64,000 bases of DNA from Sparus aurata (GCF_900880675.1 NC_044189.1:3657747-3721746), one strand, 5' to 3'; shown: positions 10,507 to 23,627, numbered from the stretch's first letter. Notes: generated from the sequence alone by a model not told the origin. Translations and numbers: made by a program.

Positions 10507-11777
10507 GTAATATATAAAAGATACATATACATATATACACACACACATATATATAAATAAATTAATAAAAAAAAAAACCATTATATATAAATTAGGGCTC
10601 TCAACGACTAAAATATTTAATCGCGATTAATCGCATTATTGTCAATGGTAACAAATGTGCAATTAATCTCAAATCAATCACGTATTTTCAATCTGTTCTA
10701 AATGCACCTTAAAGGGATATTTTCACTCTTTTCAACATGGGAGTGAACAACTATGCTTGCTTTATGCAAATTTATGTCATTAGTATTGCAACAATCCAAA
10801 ACACTGAGAAATACTGTAAAGAATATTCTCCAGAATAACCTCCGTTCTGATACCGCTCTCCACGAGTCTAGGACATGCACAAGTCCACACAGACTCACGT
10901 GTGCCTTCAAGGGTTAGCCTACATCTGAGGTCATTCGTTGAGAGATGGAGTTTGTAAAATACTTCGAAAAGCAAGTAGACAGGTCATATCGGTGCAGCGT
11001 CAGGAATTGCTCCCTCTTTTAAATTTGAGCTAGCGTACAGCGAATTAAATTTTAGGTGAGCGGAGAGCGGTCTTTGAGCAGAGCTGTCTGGTATAATTTT
11101 GAGCGGTGGAGCAAAGGAGTGAACACCCACGTACGCGGGGAGCGAAAATTCTCGCCGCTCAGCTGCGCTCACATGCTGTGTACATCGTGGTTTTTGTGGT
11201 GATCAAAAACAAGCTATTTTTATTCGACCATCTCTATCAGTGAGTGTGTTGACAACAACAGGTGTTAAAAATGAAACATTTTCTTCAACTTAACCAAACT
11301 TTTTTGTGGTTAAGTAGAGCATCAGCACAGCTTGTGATAATACAGACATAGAAAATTCAACCTGAACAAATATTCAACTGAAGGAACAAAAGGAAAACAC
11401 CATTTTGAATGAAGGGGGGCTTTAAATATACGGCTGCAGCTATTATGATTCCTCAGCAGTCTGAGTTATAACATTCAAGCGTGTACCTTCATGCTGATAA
11501 CATGTTGGTCTAATGCTGGTCTGTGTCCCAGGCAGGACAACAACATGTGTGAACGAGCAGTACCAGCAGAGGGCGACAGTGATGGAATATAATCATATAA
11601 AGTTCTAGGAAGTCTGTGCATAGAATATGTAAAAGCACAAGAACACACACAAAAAAAACTCTAATTTGGAATATGGAAAATGATATTTCATTATGCACAG
11701 GAAAATAGGTAGTTGGTCTTTAGTATAAAGAAACAATGATATGTTTGTGTTTTTTACTTTGTTCTGGTTCTCACCAG
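10507..11777. other. Unit 2 intron between TM B and neck a: repeat-filled
   Basis: No exon recognised. About 10591-10720 is a MITE-like sequence (agggctctcaacgactaaaatatttaatcgcgattaatcgc), a relative of the common fish repeat also seen at 61225-61525. About 10985-11180 is a CpG-containing stretch (gagcggagagcggtctttgagc) of unknown type. From about 11500 the sequence is the ancestral intron shared by all units, including gaacgagcagtaccagcag. The block is nearly identical at 18608-19827. Confidence 0.5.
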
Positions 11778-12144
11778 ATATTTCAGTCACTTTGGAAAAA
11801 GACCAGCTGCAGAACAGATACGACAAACTGAGCAACAACTACACCCAACTACAGGAAACAGCTTCAGGTGAAAAAAATCTCAAAACAAAAAAGGAAATAC
11901 CAAATATACAGGATCAAATTCTCTGCAAAATGTTTGTATTATCTCACTGATAATCTATTTCACACATTACAGTCAACAACAATCAGCTGCAGAGCAGTTA
12001 TGAAACCCTGAGTAAAAATCACAGTAAGTTACAGGATGAGTTACAGAAGCTGAAGGACAAAATTGAAGGTGAGAAAAATCTAAAATGTGCAACTGTAATG
12101 TGAATTTACATGATACAACTTGACTGTGCTTCATCTTTTTATCA

Positions 12145-13056
12145 TGTAAGGGATAATGCCCGACGAGGTGTTTATTAACAGAAATGAATCGGACGACGCG
12201 GAGGCGCTTCGCGTCGGACGGTTGCTTCCGCGAAGTCCATTAACTCCTGTTTATGGACACCTCAAAGGCCATTATCCCGCTTATACCATGGTCACATGCC
12301 AAAGAAAAGAAATTCGGACCATTAATTTACATTTTCATGCGTTTTACAATCAAAATATAAAGTTTTTCACAAGCCATAACTTAGTTTCCCTGGTAACGCC
12401 TGAGGGTTTGACTAATACCTGGAACAATCATTATTCTCCCGTAAGGTTCTTATGCAACGGAGACGTTGTTCACTCCTCCAGTAAATAGGACGGATCATAG
12501 ATACGACTTGGAAACGGGAGATATTCTAGTCCGCTCAGCCATGAGCCAGAAAGCTAACGCTATGCTAGCAAGATTCAAAGTCAATAACATTGCATACGGT
12601 GGACAAACAGTAAATATAATTTGACAGTATGCTAGCTAACATGATTAGCTAGCTAACCAGTCATGTCATTGTCCCCAAATCAATAGCAAGATTTCCACGA
12701 ACAAATGACCGGCCGTGTGTAAAGTTACTGTGGCCGCAGCCTGAAGCAGAGAGCTGAACAGCGAACGGGATGTGAGATTATTTGCGAATCAGTAAATTTA
12801 GAGGGGAAGTGAACTTTCTGCAGCTTGTGTGTTACAGTCGCCACCCTGTGGTGTTCAGAGGATAAGACACTGAAGGACTGACGGACTGAACTCAGTGCTG
12901 GAAATAACATATTCAGATTTGATACGCCAGCTAACGCATTAATTTACAGCGGTGAACAGTCAATTTGACTGGAACTACTTAGTAGGTGTCCATATATCAC
13001 TTTTTAACCTACACCCTCCAGCCAATCAGAATCGAGTATTCACCCAGACCATGGTA
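12145..13056. mobile_element. MITE-like insertion of about 910 bp, unit 2
   Basis: Seen: starts tgtaagggataatgcccgacg and ends gagtattcacccagaccatgg, between TA/TTA-like target bases. Two sister introns show the empty site: unit 1 at about 5369 (tttttattataactgattc) and unit 4 at about 26592. Internally, ttataccatgg near 12282 is the inverse of ccatggtataa at the right end, and ggataatgcc pairs with ggccattatcc, so the left part can fold back. No transposase is encoded; the family is unassigned. Copies also lie at about 20441-21351 and 41046-41950. Confidence 0.7.
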
Positions 13057-15318
13057 TAAAACTGATTCAAGATGTTGACGTTTTTTGAGATTATATTTCA
13101 GACCGTCACAAATGAGATATTATATCCTGAGCAAAAATACAGAGTTAACAGCCTGAATAGGGAAAGTGGTGATCAAGAAACACCTTAAACTAAATAGAGG
13201 AAACAAGAAGTTAATTTGACACAGAATGACATGAAATCTATCTTCAAAACACGTGTTTGACATTAAGGGAAGAGGTGTCCTGATGGATGGAAGAGATTTG
13301 GATGCAGCTGTTACTTTAGACCCAATGAGAAGAGAACGTGGACTGACAGCAGAACTGACTGTTGGAACAAAGGAGCAGATCTGGTGGTCATAAACAACAA
13401 AGATGAAAATGTGAGTGTGTGTTAGTAAAGAGCCTCTAACTCAACCTGCTGTGCCTCTGTCATCTGGACCTGTTCTCCTCTCAATACTATTTTCATATTT
13501 CAGACTGTGTGTATTTTAAAGATTGGATTTGTAGTTTTGTTTGCAATGAAACATTTTAATTATTCATATCTAACAACATTTCGTTACTACAATAGAAAAA
13601 CTGAATGATGAACAGAGAAATGATTGTTGTCTCTTGTTAAATACCAGAAATTTGTCAGTGAGCTGAACAACATGAATGAAGAGTTCTGGATTGGTCTAAA
13701 GACAGGGTCAACAGGGAAGAAACCGCTATGAATGGAAGTGGGTGGACGGATCACCGCTGACAGAAATGTGAGACATTTTAAAGTTTTTATTTTCATCACA
13801 TTTCCATAAAATTAACTGGCTGTCACAGAAATTAAATGTGAATATTATTAATATTATCATCTTAAACGAGACACAGTGATTGGGAAACCATCTTTGTGTT
13901 TCAAATCAGTGGATCCATGATCTCTTTCTTTTTCTGATTCAGTCCTCAAAATGTTAATCACATGAATCAGTGAAAACAGAGAGACAAGATTACTACATAT
14001 ATTAAATGAGTTATTTAAAATTATCATTAATAATAGAAAACATAAAAAATTGAGGTAAAATTAAACAACTTATTTCAAATTGGAAATTAATCAGAAGCTT
14101 GTACTCTGTTTAAAAGATGAACATTTTCTTTGTGCTACAGCTTCAGTGCATCAGGACTACAAACTGCTACATGGGGCTGGTACGCAACATGCTGCAATCA
14201 ACAAGGACAATGGAGACAAAGCGATTATAGATCAAAAAAGTACTATATCTGTGAGAAACTAGTTTCTTGCATTCTATGATGACAGAAGTGTGGAGTGTTG
14301 AGATCAGCTCTGTAAACTCAGACACATTTACATGTATTGTGTGTGACATGCTCAATAACCTGATCACACACATATTGTTCCTCTGCCTTACATGCTGTAT
14401 AATCTGATTGGAAGTGATCCAACAAAGCTACATGTGTATTACTGACTCTGCAGCCCTGCAGGATCATCACAGTAAAAGCTTGTCTTTACTTTGCTTTAGT
14501 TGATTCATAAGTTTGTATTCAGTTCCATCTGTCTGCATTCAATATGTGAAAATAATACCAAGTTGTGTCTGAGTCCTCTTTGATACAGCAGCTGCTAATG
14601 TTCAGTGTGAAGCTTCTACAGGAGAGAGAAACATGCTTGAAGGTTTATGTTTTGCCTCTTTAGCCTGTGTAATGTGCTGCTGTCCAATTCCCATGATAAT
14701 TCACATGATAAGGACATCTAATAATCTTAACCAAGGCACCATTTAAACTATTTAAACTGTCTGATATCTGATCAACTTGATGTAATTTAACATTGTTCCT
14801 TCATTTTGGATCTTTGTTCTGCACTCCTACACACTGTTTGCATCTCTTGTCTCTCTGTGGGTCACACGTTGTGCATGTAGCAGAGCTAATTTTAAAAAAC
14901 AACAGTCCAGCAGCATCACATTTCCTGTGTCATATACGTATATGTGAGTAAACTGTGTGGGCAACAGTGAATGCAGCTCAGCACAAATGTGTGTATGTGA
15001 ACACACACTTCTGCTTTACAGTGAAAACCTTGTATTTCCTCAAAGTCACTGTCAAGACTTAAAGACAATAAACAGCTTTAGTTTGTAGCTTCAAATGTAT
15101 AAATATTGTTTATTTGAAGAGAGTCTTTATTCCAATGAGCAAACCATTAAAAGTCTATTTTGAAATAATTTGAGTGACGTGTTTTTTCATGTGTTTAGCT
15201 GTGGTCTGTCCTGATGTCACTTCCTGTGTTAGAGGCTGTCCAACCCAAAGACAGAACGCTTAACTACACAGTCAAACCTGTTCAAGAATAGCTTCAGTTA
15301 AGTTTCCAATTTGTAAAG

Positions 15319-16796
15319 ATGTCTGCAGAAATTCTTGCTGCACCAGATTCCAGCTTCAATGTGAGATTCATCAGAACAGAGAACAGAGGAGAGGGAGAGG
15401 AGATGGAGGTGGAGATCTTAGAGGATGAAGAGCATCACGCTGATCTCGGGTCACAACAAGCCAGTAAGTCTTAAATGATGACTATTGGACAAAGGGAAGT
15501 AAGGTCAAATGTTTATGTGGCTATATTTAAATTATATACTGAGTGAAAATGATCAATTCATCAGTTCACCATCAGTCACCGCTGACTACGGGTCATTATC
15601 AGCTGTCCTGGTGCTTTAATCTGGTGTAACGTCACTCATTATTCTTATAGAGGGAATGACAATGAGCAACAAACACTCCACAGTTTAAAGTGTCACTTCA
15701 ACCTTCATACCAACATAATAAAAATGTTGTCTATGTATTTTTCCTCTGTAGGACCAAACACTGAACAGAACGGTGCAGCTGTCAAAAGAAGGTGTTTCAG
15801 AGCTCCTGCAGTGACTCTGGGAGTGATGTATCTGCTCATGTTGGCTGGAATCTACATACGCTGTGAGTGACTCAGTTTTTAATCCAAACTGTCATATATT
15901 GATGAATTAGTGATGTCATGTTTTAGGATTCTGTCAGAAAGATAACACAGTAGGTGCAGGTTCATCTTTATTGTCATCGTATCACTTTGTTCCTGTGATC
16001 AGAGTTTTGTCCAAGAGACATTTTAGGACAAACACTAAAGCCAGTCAGCACGGGTTGTTTCTCACTGTGTAAAAGAGGAAGTTAACATTATTCATGAAGA
16101 CAAAGACGTAATCCTACACAATCCATACACTGTTAGGAGGGCATTTCTCTGAGGATGTATAGAAATCTTAACCACAAACAACAATGTTTCTTGCCACTGG
16201 TCCAGTCTGGTGAGTCTGTTCAGAATCTACTGGTCCAAACTCATTTTTTACCGGCCCTGAATGTAGTTTCTACTGGGAGTACTTCTACTACATCACAGAG
16301 GTAAATACTGTACTTTCGACTCTAGTCTGAAAGATGTAGTTACTGATTATTTTTGTACATTACATCTTTTCATTAATGTTGCTGGTATGTCTCATGGTTT
16401 TCAAACTACTATTAACATCATTATCAACCCTCATGCAACAGTAACCCCCAAATTTCCACTGGATATGTGTCCACTGCGTTGTAGCACCGATCCGGTTTTG
16501 CTCCGCCGTCCGCCGTCCGGCAATCCCCACCGGTTGCGGTTTGAGTCCGCTGCGGCGCAGTACGGTAGACAGCTGGCTCACGAGGCAGAGGAGTTCCCGC
16601 GATAATCACATGACCACTCACGACCGCAGTTATAGGCATGTGTTATTAAAAACAACTATTTATTGTAAAATCTTCACTTTGTTAAAATTGTTGGAGAACT
16701 GTTTTAGTTTCTCTATAAGCCAACACCTATAAATAAAAACAACTAAGAAACCAACATTTCCTGTTTCGGACAGAAGAGAGAGAGAGAGAAAGAGAG

Positions 16797-16888
<92 letters not shown>

Positions 16889-19800
16889 GCAGTCAACCAA
16901 TGTGTGAATTAGTGTGAGCAGATCTACTGAAAACCCTGAAACTTTGTACCTCCAAACTCTATTGTTTAAACAAAGAAACAATAGAATTATTCAGTGTGTA
17001 TTCATAGTTTATCTAAATGTTATCATAAATCTAAAGATAAGACAGTTCTGTTGTCTAGATGTTATAAAGTCCACAATGTTTTCATAAAGAGTCAAGTGAA
17101 TGAAAGGGAGGGTATGTGTGATTCTCTGCATGTTGTTACTTCCTCAATGTTTTTGACTGACACCAGACCAATGTTAGACCAAGAAACACTGCCAGCAGCA
17201 TCAGTACAGTGTACTACGTTATTGTGTTTATCTACCATAGTTAGTGCTGCATATTATACACGTACAGCAGCACAGTAACAGATCAGCACAGTGCAGTAAA
17301 AGTAAGTGAAGTGCAGCTTCTCTTTAACAGTTTCAATCCTCTAAAGATGTCGACAGATATTTATGCCAAACCGGATTTATCCAAGAAGGTCAGATACACC
17401 AGAAAGGAGGAGTGGCAGGAAAATGAGGTGGATATTTACGAGAGTGCAGACGATATTGGAATACATTATTTTCAGTCACATGACGGCGGTAAGTAAGAAA
17501 CTATGACAAATCATCATGATAATACTTGGCACGCAGGTGGTCGAGTGGTTAGAGTGCATTCCATATATGCAGCCGACCCTGGTTTGATTCCGGGCAGAGG
17601 TCCTTTGCTGCATGTCACATCCCCCCGTCTGTAACCTGTTTTTCCTATCTAACTACTGCTTCATTAAGGTAATAAAGGTCTTTCAAATAATAATAATGCT
17701 TGTTTTGTCTGATGGTGGGTGTGCCCTTTAAATCATGTAAACTCTCAGTTTAGATCTTTACACAAACCCATCAGCATACATGTTTCTTTCTATAAACCTA
17801 CATTTTCTGCATGAGACCTTGTGTTTTATGGATATTTCCTTCCAGTAGTTCTTTATTAGGATTATGTTGTGCCTTGTGATTAACATGCACCACAGCTCTC
17901 TGAGTAGAGGCCTTTGTTCATGTGTTCTGTTCAAGTTCTTTGGTTCCAATTAAGCTCAACTTTCCAGAAGGTTTGTTTCTTTTCAGACACAACATGTATC
18001 TAATAGTCAAGGCTTTTTGGCATCATGTCTATTAGTTTCACTAACATTTAACAATCAGACAGCTTTCTCAGATCTGAGGAAGTATCATCTCCAGCTCAGA
18101 CAGCTTTACAACAGGGTAGTAAGGGAAATGACACGACAGGAAGAAGAGAAGTGCTGCATGATAAGATCTGTTGAAGATCATTATTAGTACAGAGTCGAGG
18201 GTGAGAGAGGCTGAAGAGGTGATGCACAGCTGTAACACACTTTCTGTTGAAGCTCAGCTGTGCAATTCAATGATTATTTATGACTCAACATTTAAGATGA
18301 GCTCATACGTTGGTTTATACAACAGTGTTTGAGTGATATTTTTTAATATATTTCTAATGTTAGGACTTTAAAACAACTTGTTCACAGTTGTGCACAGATG
18401 TCACCACAGATCAAAACAATGAAACCACAGAGTAAAACGTCTTTGTACCAGAGGGGAATGATGCTCTCTGTGTGTTTGTCACTTTAGGACCGCAGAATGA
18501 GAAACAACCTCCAGCCGTCCAAAGAAGGCGGTTCAGTTCTGCTGTATTCTGTCTTGGAGTGCTGTGCTTTCTGATGCTGACTGCAATCATCCTCCTTTCC
18601 ACATATTGTAATATATAAAAAATACATATACATATATATACACACACACACACACATATATATATAAATAAATAAATAAATAAAACCCCGTTATATATAA
18701 ATTAGGGCTCTCAACGACTAAAATATTTAATTGCGATTAATCGCATTATTGTCAATGGTAACAAATGTGCAATTAATCTCAAATCAATCACGTATTTTCA
18801 ATCTGTTCTAAATGCACCTTAAAGGGATACTTTCACTCTTTTCAACATGGGAGTGAACAACTATGCTTGCTTTATGCAAATGTATGTCATTAGTATTGCA
18901 AAAGTCCAAAACACTGAGAAATACTGTAAAGAATATTCTCCAGAATAACCTCCGTTCTGATACCGCTCTCCACGAGTCTAGGACATGCACAAGTCCACAC
19001 AGACTCACGTGTGCCTTCAAGGGTTAGCCTACATCTGAGGTCATTCGTTGAGAGATGGAGTTTGTAAAATACTTCGAAAAGCAAGTAGACAGGTCATATC
19101 GGTGCAGCGTCAGGAATTGCTCCCTCTTTTAAATTTGAGCTAGCGTACAGCGAATTAAATTTTAGGTGAGCGGAGAGCGGTCTTTGAGCAGAGCTGTCTG
19201 GTATAATTTTGAGCGGTGGAGCAAAGGAGTGAACACCCACGTACGCGGGGAGCGAAAATTCTCGCCGCTCAGCTGCGCTCACATGCTGTGTACATCGTGG
19301 TTTTTGTGGTGATCAAAAACAAGCTATTTTTATTCGACCATCTCTATCAGTGAGTGTGTTGACAACAACAGGTGTTAAAAATGAAACATTTTCTTCAACT
19401 TAACCAAACTTTTTTGTGGTTAAGTAGAGCATTAGCACAGCTTGTGATAATACAGACATAGAAAATTCAACCTGAACAAATATTCAACTGAAAGAACAAA
19501 AGGAATATATAACATTATAACATTCAAGTGTGTACCTTGATGCTGATAGCATGTTGGTCTAATGCTGGTCTGTGTCCCAGGCAGGACAACAACATGTGTG
19601 AACGAGCAGTACCAGCAGAGGGCGACAGTGATGGAATATAATCATGTAAAGTTCTAGGAAGTCTGTGCATAGAATATGTAAAAGCACAAGAACACACACA
19701 AAAAAAAACTCTAATTTGGGATATAGAAAATGATATTTCATTATGCACAGGAAAATAGGTAGTTGGTCTTTAGTATAAAGAAACAATGATATGTTTGTGT

Positions 19801-22558
19801 TTTTTACTTTGTTCTGGTTCTCACCAGATATTTCAGTCACTTTGGAAAAAGACCAGCTGCAGAACAGATACGACAAACTGAGCAACAACTACACCCAACT
19901 ACAGGAAACAGCTTCAGGTGAAAAAAAAAGTCTCAAACAAAAAAGGAAATACCAAATATACAGGATCAAATTCTCTGCAAAATGTTTGTATTATCTCACT
20001 GATAATCTATTTCACACATTACAGTCAACAACAATCAGCTGCAGAATAGTTATGAAACCCTGAGTAAAAATCACAGTAACTTACAGGATGAGGTCAAGAA
20101 GCTAAAGGATGAAATTAAAGATGAGAAAAATTTAAATGTGCAACTGTAATGTGAATTTACATGATATTACTTGACTGTGGTTCAACTTTTAATTATAGCT
20201 GTTTCATGTTGTTGACATTTTTTTCAGACAGTCACAAATGAGATATGATCTTAAATAATTTCACATCATCTGACTGTTCATCTATTCTTGTGTTTCTCAA
20301 AACATTACAGTCAACAACAGTCAGTTACAGGATGAGTTACAGAAGCTGAAGGACAAAATTGAAGGTGAGAAAAATCTAAAATGTGCAACTGTAATGTGAA
20401 TTTACATGATACAACTTGACTGTGCTTCATCTTTTTATCATGTAAGGGATAATGCCCGACGAGGTGTTCATTAACAGAAATGAATCGGACGACGCGGAGT
20501 CGCTTCGCGTCGGACGGTTGCCTCCGCGAAGTCCATTAACTTCTGTTTATGGACACCTCAAAGGGCATTATCCCGCTTATACCATGGTCACATGCCAAAG
20601 AAAAGAAATTCGGACCATTAATTTACATTTTCATGCGTTTTACAATCAAAATATAAAGTTTTTCACAAGCCATAACTTAGTTTCCCTGGTAACGCCTGAG
20701 GGTTTGACTAATACCTGGAACAATCATTACTCTCCCGTAAGATTCTTATGCAACGGAGACGTTGTTCACTCCTCCAGTAAATAGGGCAGACCTTAGATAC
20801 GCCTTGGCAATGGGAGATATTCTAGTCCGCTCAGCCATGAGCCAGAAAGCTAACGCTATGCTAGCAAGATTCAAAGTCAATAACATTGCATACGGTTGAC
20901 AAACAGTAAATATAATTTGACAGTATGCTAGCTAACATGATTAGCTAGCTAACCAGTCATGTCATTGTTCCCAAATCAATAGCAAGATTTCCACGAACAA
21001 ATGACCGGCCGTGTGTAACGTTACTGTGGCCGCAGCCTGAAGCAGAGAGCTGAACAGTGAACGGGATGTGAGATTATTTGCATATCAGTAAATTTAGAGG
21101 GGAAGTGAACTTTCTGCAGCTTGTGTGTTACAGTCGCCACCCTGTGGTGTTCAGAGGATAAGACACTGAAGGACTGACGGACTGCACTCAGTGCTGGAAA
21201 TAAAATATTCAGATTTGATACGCCAGCTAGCGCATTGATTTACAGCGGTGAACAGTCAATTTGACTGGAACTACTTAGTAGGTGTCCGTATATCACTTTT
21301 TAACCTACACCCTCCAGCCAATCAGAATCGAGTATTCACCCAGACCATGGTATAAAACTGATTCAAGATGTTGACATTTTTTGAGATTATATTTCAGACC
21401 GTCACAAATGAGATATTAAATCCTGAGCAAAAATACAGAGTTAACAGCCTGAATAGGGAAAGTTGTGATCAAGAAACACCTTAAACTAAATAGAGGAAAC
21501 AAGAAGTTAATTTGACACAGAATGACATGAAATCTATCTTTAAAACACGTGTTTGACATTAAGGAATGAGGTGTCCTGATGGATGGACGAGATTTGGATG
21601 CAGCTGTTACTTTAGACCCAATGAGAAGAGAACGTGGGATGAGAGCAGAACTGACTGTTGGAGCAAAGGAGCAGATCTGGTGGTCATAAACAACAAAGAT
21701 GAAAATGTGAGTGTGTGTTAGTAAAGAGCCTCTAACTCAACCTGATGTGACTCTGTCATCTAGACCTGTTCTCCTGTCAATATTATTTTCATATTTCAGA
21801 CTGTGTGTATTTTAAAGATTGGTTTTGTAATTTGGTTTAAATGAAACATTTTAATAATTATCTATATATAACAATATTTCTTTACTACAACAGAAAAACT
21901 GAATGATGAACAGAGAAATGACTGTTGTCTCTTGTTAAATACCAGAAATTTGTCATTGAGCTGAACAACATGAATGGAGAGTTCTGGATTGGTCTAAAGA
22001 CAGAATGGTCAACAGGAAGCCGTTATGAATGGAAGTGGGTGGACGGATCACCGCTGACAGAAACGTGAGACATTTTAAAGTTTTCATTTTCATCACATTT
22101 CCATCAAAGTAACTGGCTGTCACAGATATTAAATGTGAATATTATTAATATTATCATCTTAAATGAGACACAGTGATTGGGAAACCATCTTTGTGTTTCA
22201 AATCAGTGGATCCATGATCTCTTTCTTTTTCTGATTCAGTCCTCCAAATGTTAATCACATGAATCACTGAAAACAGAGAGACAAGATTACTACATATATT
22301 AGATGAGTTATTTAAAATTATCATTAATAATAGAAAACATTAAAAATTGAGGTAAAATTAAACAACTTATTTCAATTTGAAAATTAATCAGAAGCTTGTA
22401 CTCTGTTTAAAAGATAAACATTTTCTTTGTGCTACAGCTTCTGGGCAGCACGACAACCAGCAGCTACACAGGGCTGGTACACAGCGTACTCTAATCAACA
22501 AGGACAATGGAGACAAAGCGATTATGGAAATACTAAGTACTATATCTGTGAGAAATGA
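15319..22558 (+). CDS. C-type-lectin-like type II receptor, unit 3 (CD209-antigen-like), all CTLD exons open
   Basis: Exons seen: cytoplasmic A 15319-15463, TM A 15752-15862, cytoplasmic B 17347-17488, TM B 18488-18607, neck a 19828-19917, neck b 20025-20120 (donor gt changed to at), neck c 20311-20364, CTLD1 21564-21706, CTLD2 21946-22064, CTLD3 22438-22558. All junction phases agree. Skipping neck b, the product is about 260 residues with cassette A or 262 with cassette B. The stalk has an NYT glycosylation sequon and heptad-like leucines. The CTLD shows CPDGW, SCYF, TDCWSKGADL, FWIGL, WKWVDG and YYICEK. QPD/EPN and WND are replaced by QPA and WRQ, so calcium-dependent sugar binding is not expected. 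CTLD3 lacks both cysteines of the usual inner disulfide. An AATAAA lies at 23372-23377. Role inferred: leukocyte surface receptor, ligand unknown. Confidence 0.75.
16788..16886. repeat. Long (GT)n microsatellite in unit 3
   Basis: About 86 bp of uninterrupted gt after a short ga tract; orthologous to the shorter, interrupted tract at 8718-8775. Long open frames of alternating Thr/His on the minus strand here are an artefact of the repeat. Confidence 0.95.
17347..18607 (+). other. Unit 3 cassette B: tyrosine-containing cytoplasmic exon and TM exon
   Basis: Exons 17347-17488 and 18488-18607 encode the same MSTDIYAKPD tail and membrane span as unit 2, with very few differences in between. The tail ends phase 1 at gtaagt and the TM exon phase 1 at gtaata, matching neck a (which starts AT|ATT). 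An ACTTCCTC box is kept at 17138-17145. The SINE at 17528-17692 follows the first donor by about 40 bp. Confidence 0.8.
17528..17692 (+). mobile_element. tRNA-derived SINE, unit 3 cassette B intron
   Basis: Same element, position and flanks as 9427-9591; A box and B box intact. Shared by descent through the unit duplication rather than by a second insertion. Confidence 0.8.
18701..18835. repeat. MITE-like fish repeat in unit 3 intron
   Basis: attagggctctcaacgacta followed by two gattaatcgc words; the counterpart of 10591-10720. It resembles one end of the repeat at 61225-61525, which ends tttgacagccctaat. Confidence 0.5.
20441..21351. mobile_element. MITE-like insertion of about 910 bp, unit 3
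   Basis: Same ends and insertion point as the unit 2 copy, between neck c and CTLD1. Differences from the unit 2 copy are scattered substitutions. The 110-codon plus-strand frame inside (starting at ATGCCCGACGAGG) is kept in both copies but has no recognisable domain, and is truncated in the unit 6 copy. Confidence 0.7.
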
Positions 22559-23627
22559 GTTTCTTGCATTCTATGATGACAGAAGTGTGGAGTGTTGAGA
22601 TCAGCTCTGTAAACTCAGACACATTTACATTTATTGTGTGTGACATGCTCAATAACCTGATCACACACATATTGTTCCTCTGCCTTACATGCTGTATAAT
22701 CTGATTGGAAGTGATCCAACACAACTACATGTGTATTACTGACTCTGCAGTCCTGCAGGATCATCACAGTAAAAGCTTGTCTTTACTTTGCTTTAGTTGA
22801 TTCATAAGTTTGTATTCAGTTCCATCTGTCTGCGTTAAATATGTGAAAATTATACCAAGTTGTGTCTGAGTCCTCTTTGATACAGCAGCTGCTAATGTTC
22901 AGTGTGAAGCTTCTACAGGAGAGAGAAACATGCTTGAAGGTTTATTTTTTGCCTCTTTAGACTGTGTAATGTGCTGCTGTCCAATTCCCATGATAATTCC
23001 ATGATAAGGACATTTAATAATCTTAATCAAGGCCCCATTTAAACTTAATTTCAACAGTCTGATATCTGGATCAAACCCAGATGTAATTTAACATTGTTCC
23101 TTCATTTTGGATTTTTGTTCTGCACTCCTAAACACTGTTTGCATCTCTTGGCTCTCTGTGGGTCACAAGTTGTGCATGTAACAGAGCTGGTTTAAAAAAA
23201 AAAACAACAGTCCAGCAGCATCACATTTCCTCTGTCATATATGTATGTGTGGGTAAACTGTGTGGGCAACAGTGAATGCAGCTCAGCACAAATGTGTGTA
23301 TGTGAACACACACTTCTGCTTTACAGTGAAAACCTTGTATTTCCTCAAAGTCACTGTCAAGAATTAAAGACAATAAACAGCTTTAGTTTGTAGCTTCAAA
23401 TGTATTAATATTGTTTATTTGATGAGTGTCTTTATCCCAACGAGCAAACCATTAAAAGTCTAATTTTGCAACAATTTTAAGTGACATGTGTTTTTTCATG
23501 TGTTTAGCTGTGGTCTGTCCTGATGTCACTTCCTGTGTTAGAGGCTGTCCAACTCAAAGACAGAACGCAAAACTACACAGTCAAACCTGTTCAAGAACAG
23601 CTTCAGTTAAGTTTCCAGTTTGTAAAG

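Larger units (their letters stand above)
7265..14279 (+). pseudogene. Lectin-like receptor unit 2, two N-terminal cassettes, frameshifted in CTLD2
   Basis: Exons seen: cytoplasmic A 7265-7409, TM A 7698-7808, cytoplasmic B 9246-9387, TM B 10387-10506, neck a 11778-11867, fused neck b/c 11973-12068, CTLD1 13268-13410, CTLD2 13648-13767, CTLD3 14141-14279. Known: this is the plan of teleost CD209-antigen-like type II receptors, with a short cytosolic tail, one membrane span, a coiled-coil stalk and an extracellular CTLD. The neck joins the first half of exon b to the second half of exon c without losing phase. CTLD1 and CTLD3 are open. CTLD2 has one extra base in the ACAGGGAAGAAACC stretch (120 nt instead of a length leaving phase 2), which brings a TGA into frame. 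It is therefore a one-lesion pseudogene, or a gene with an assembly error. A roughly 910-bp MITE lies in the intron before CTLD1. Confidence 0.7.

Noticed and set aside
12156..12488. 110-codon frame starting ATGCCCGACGAGG, present in three copies
   Set aside because: It lies entirely in the MITE, shows no domain and is truncated in the unit 6 copy; similarity follows from shared insertion.
16660..16981. Minus-strand open frames of repeated Thr-His and Ser-Leu
   Set aside because: Pure translation of the (GT)n and (GA)n microsatellites.
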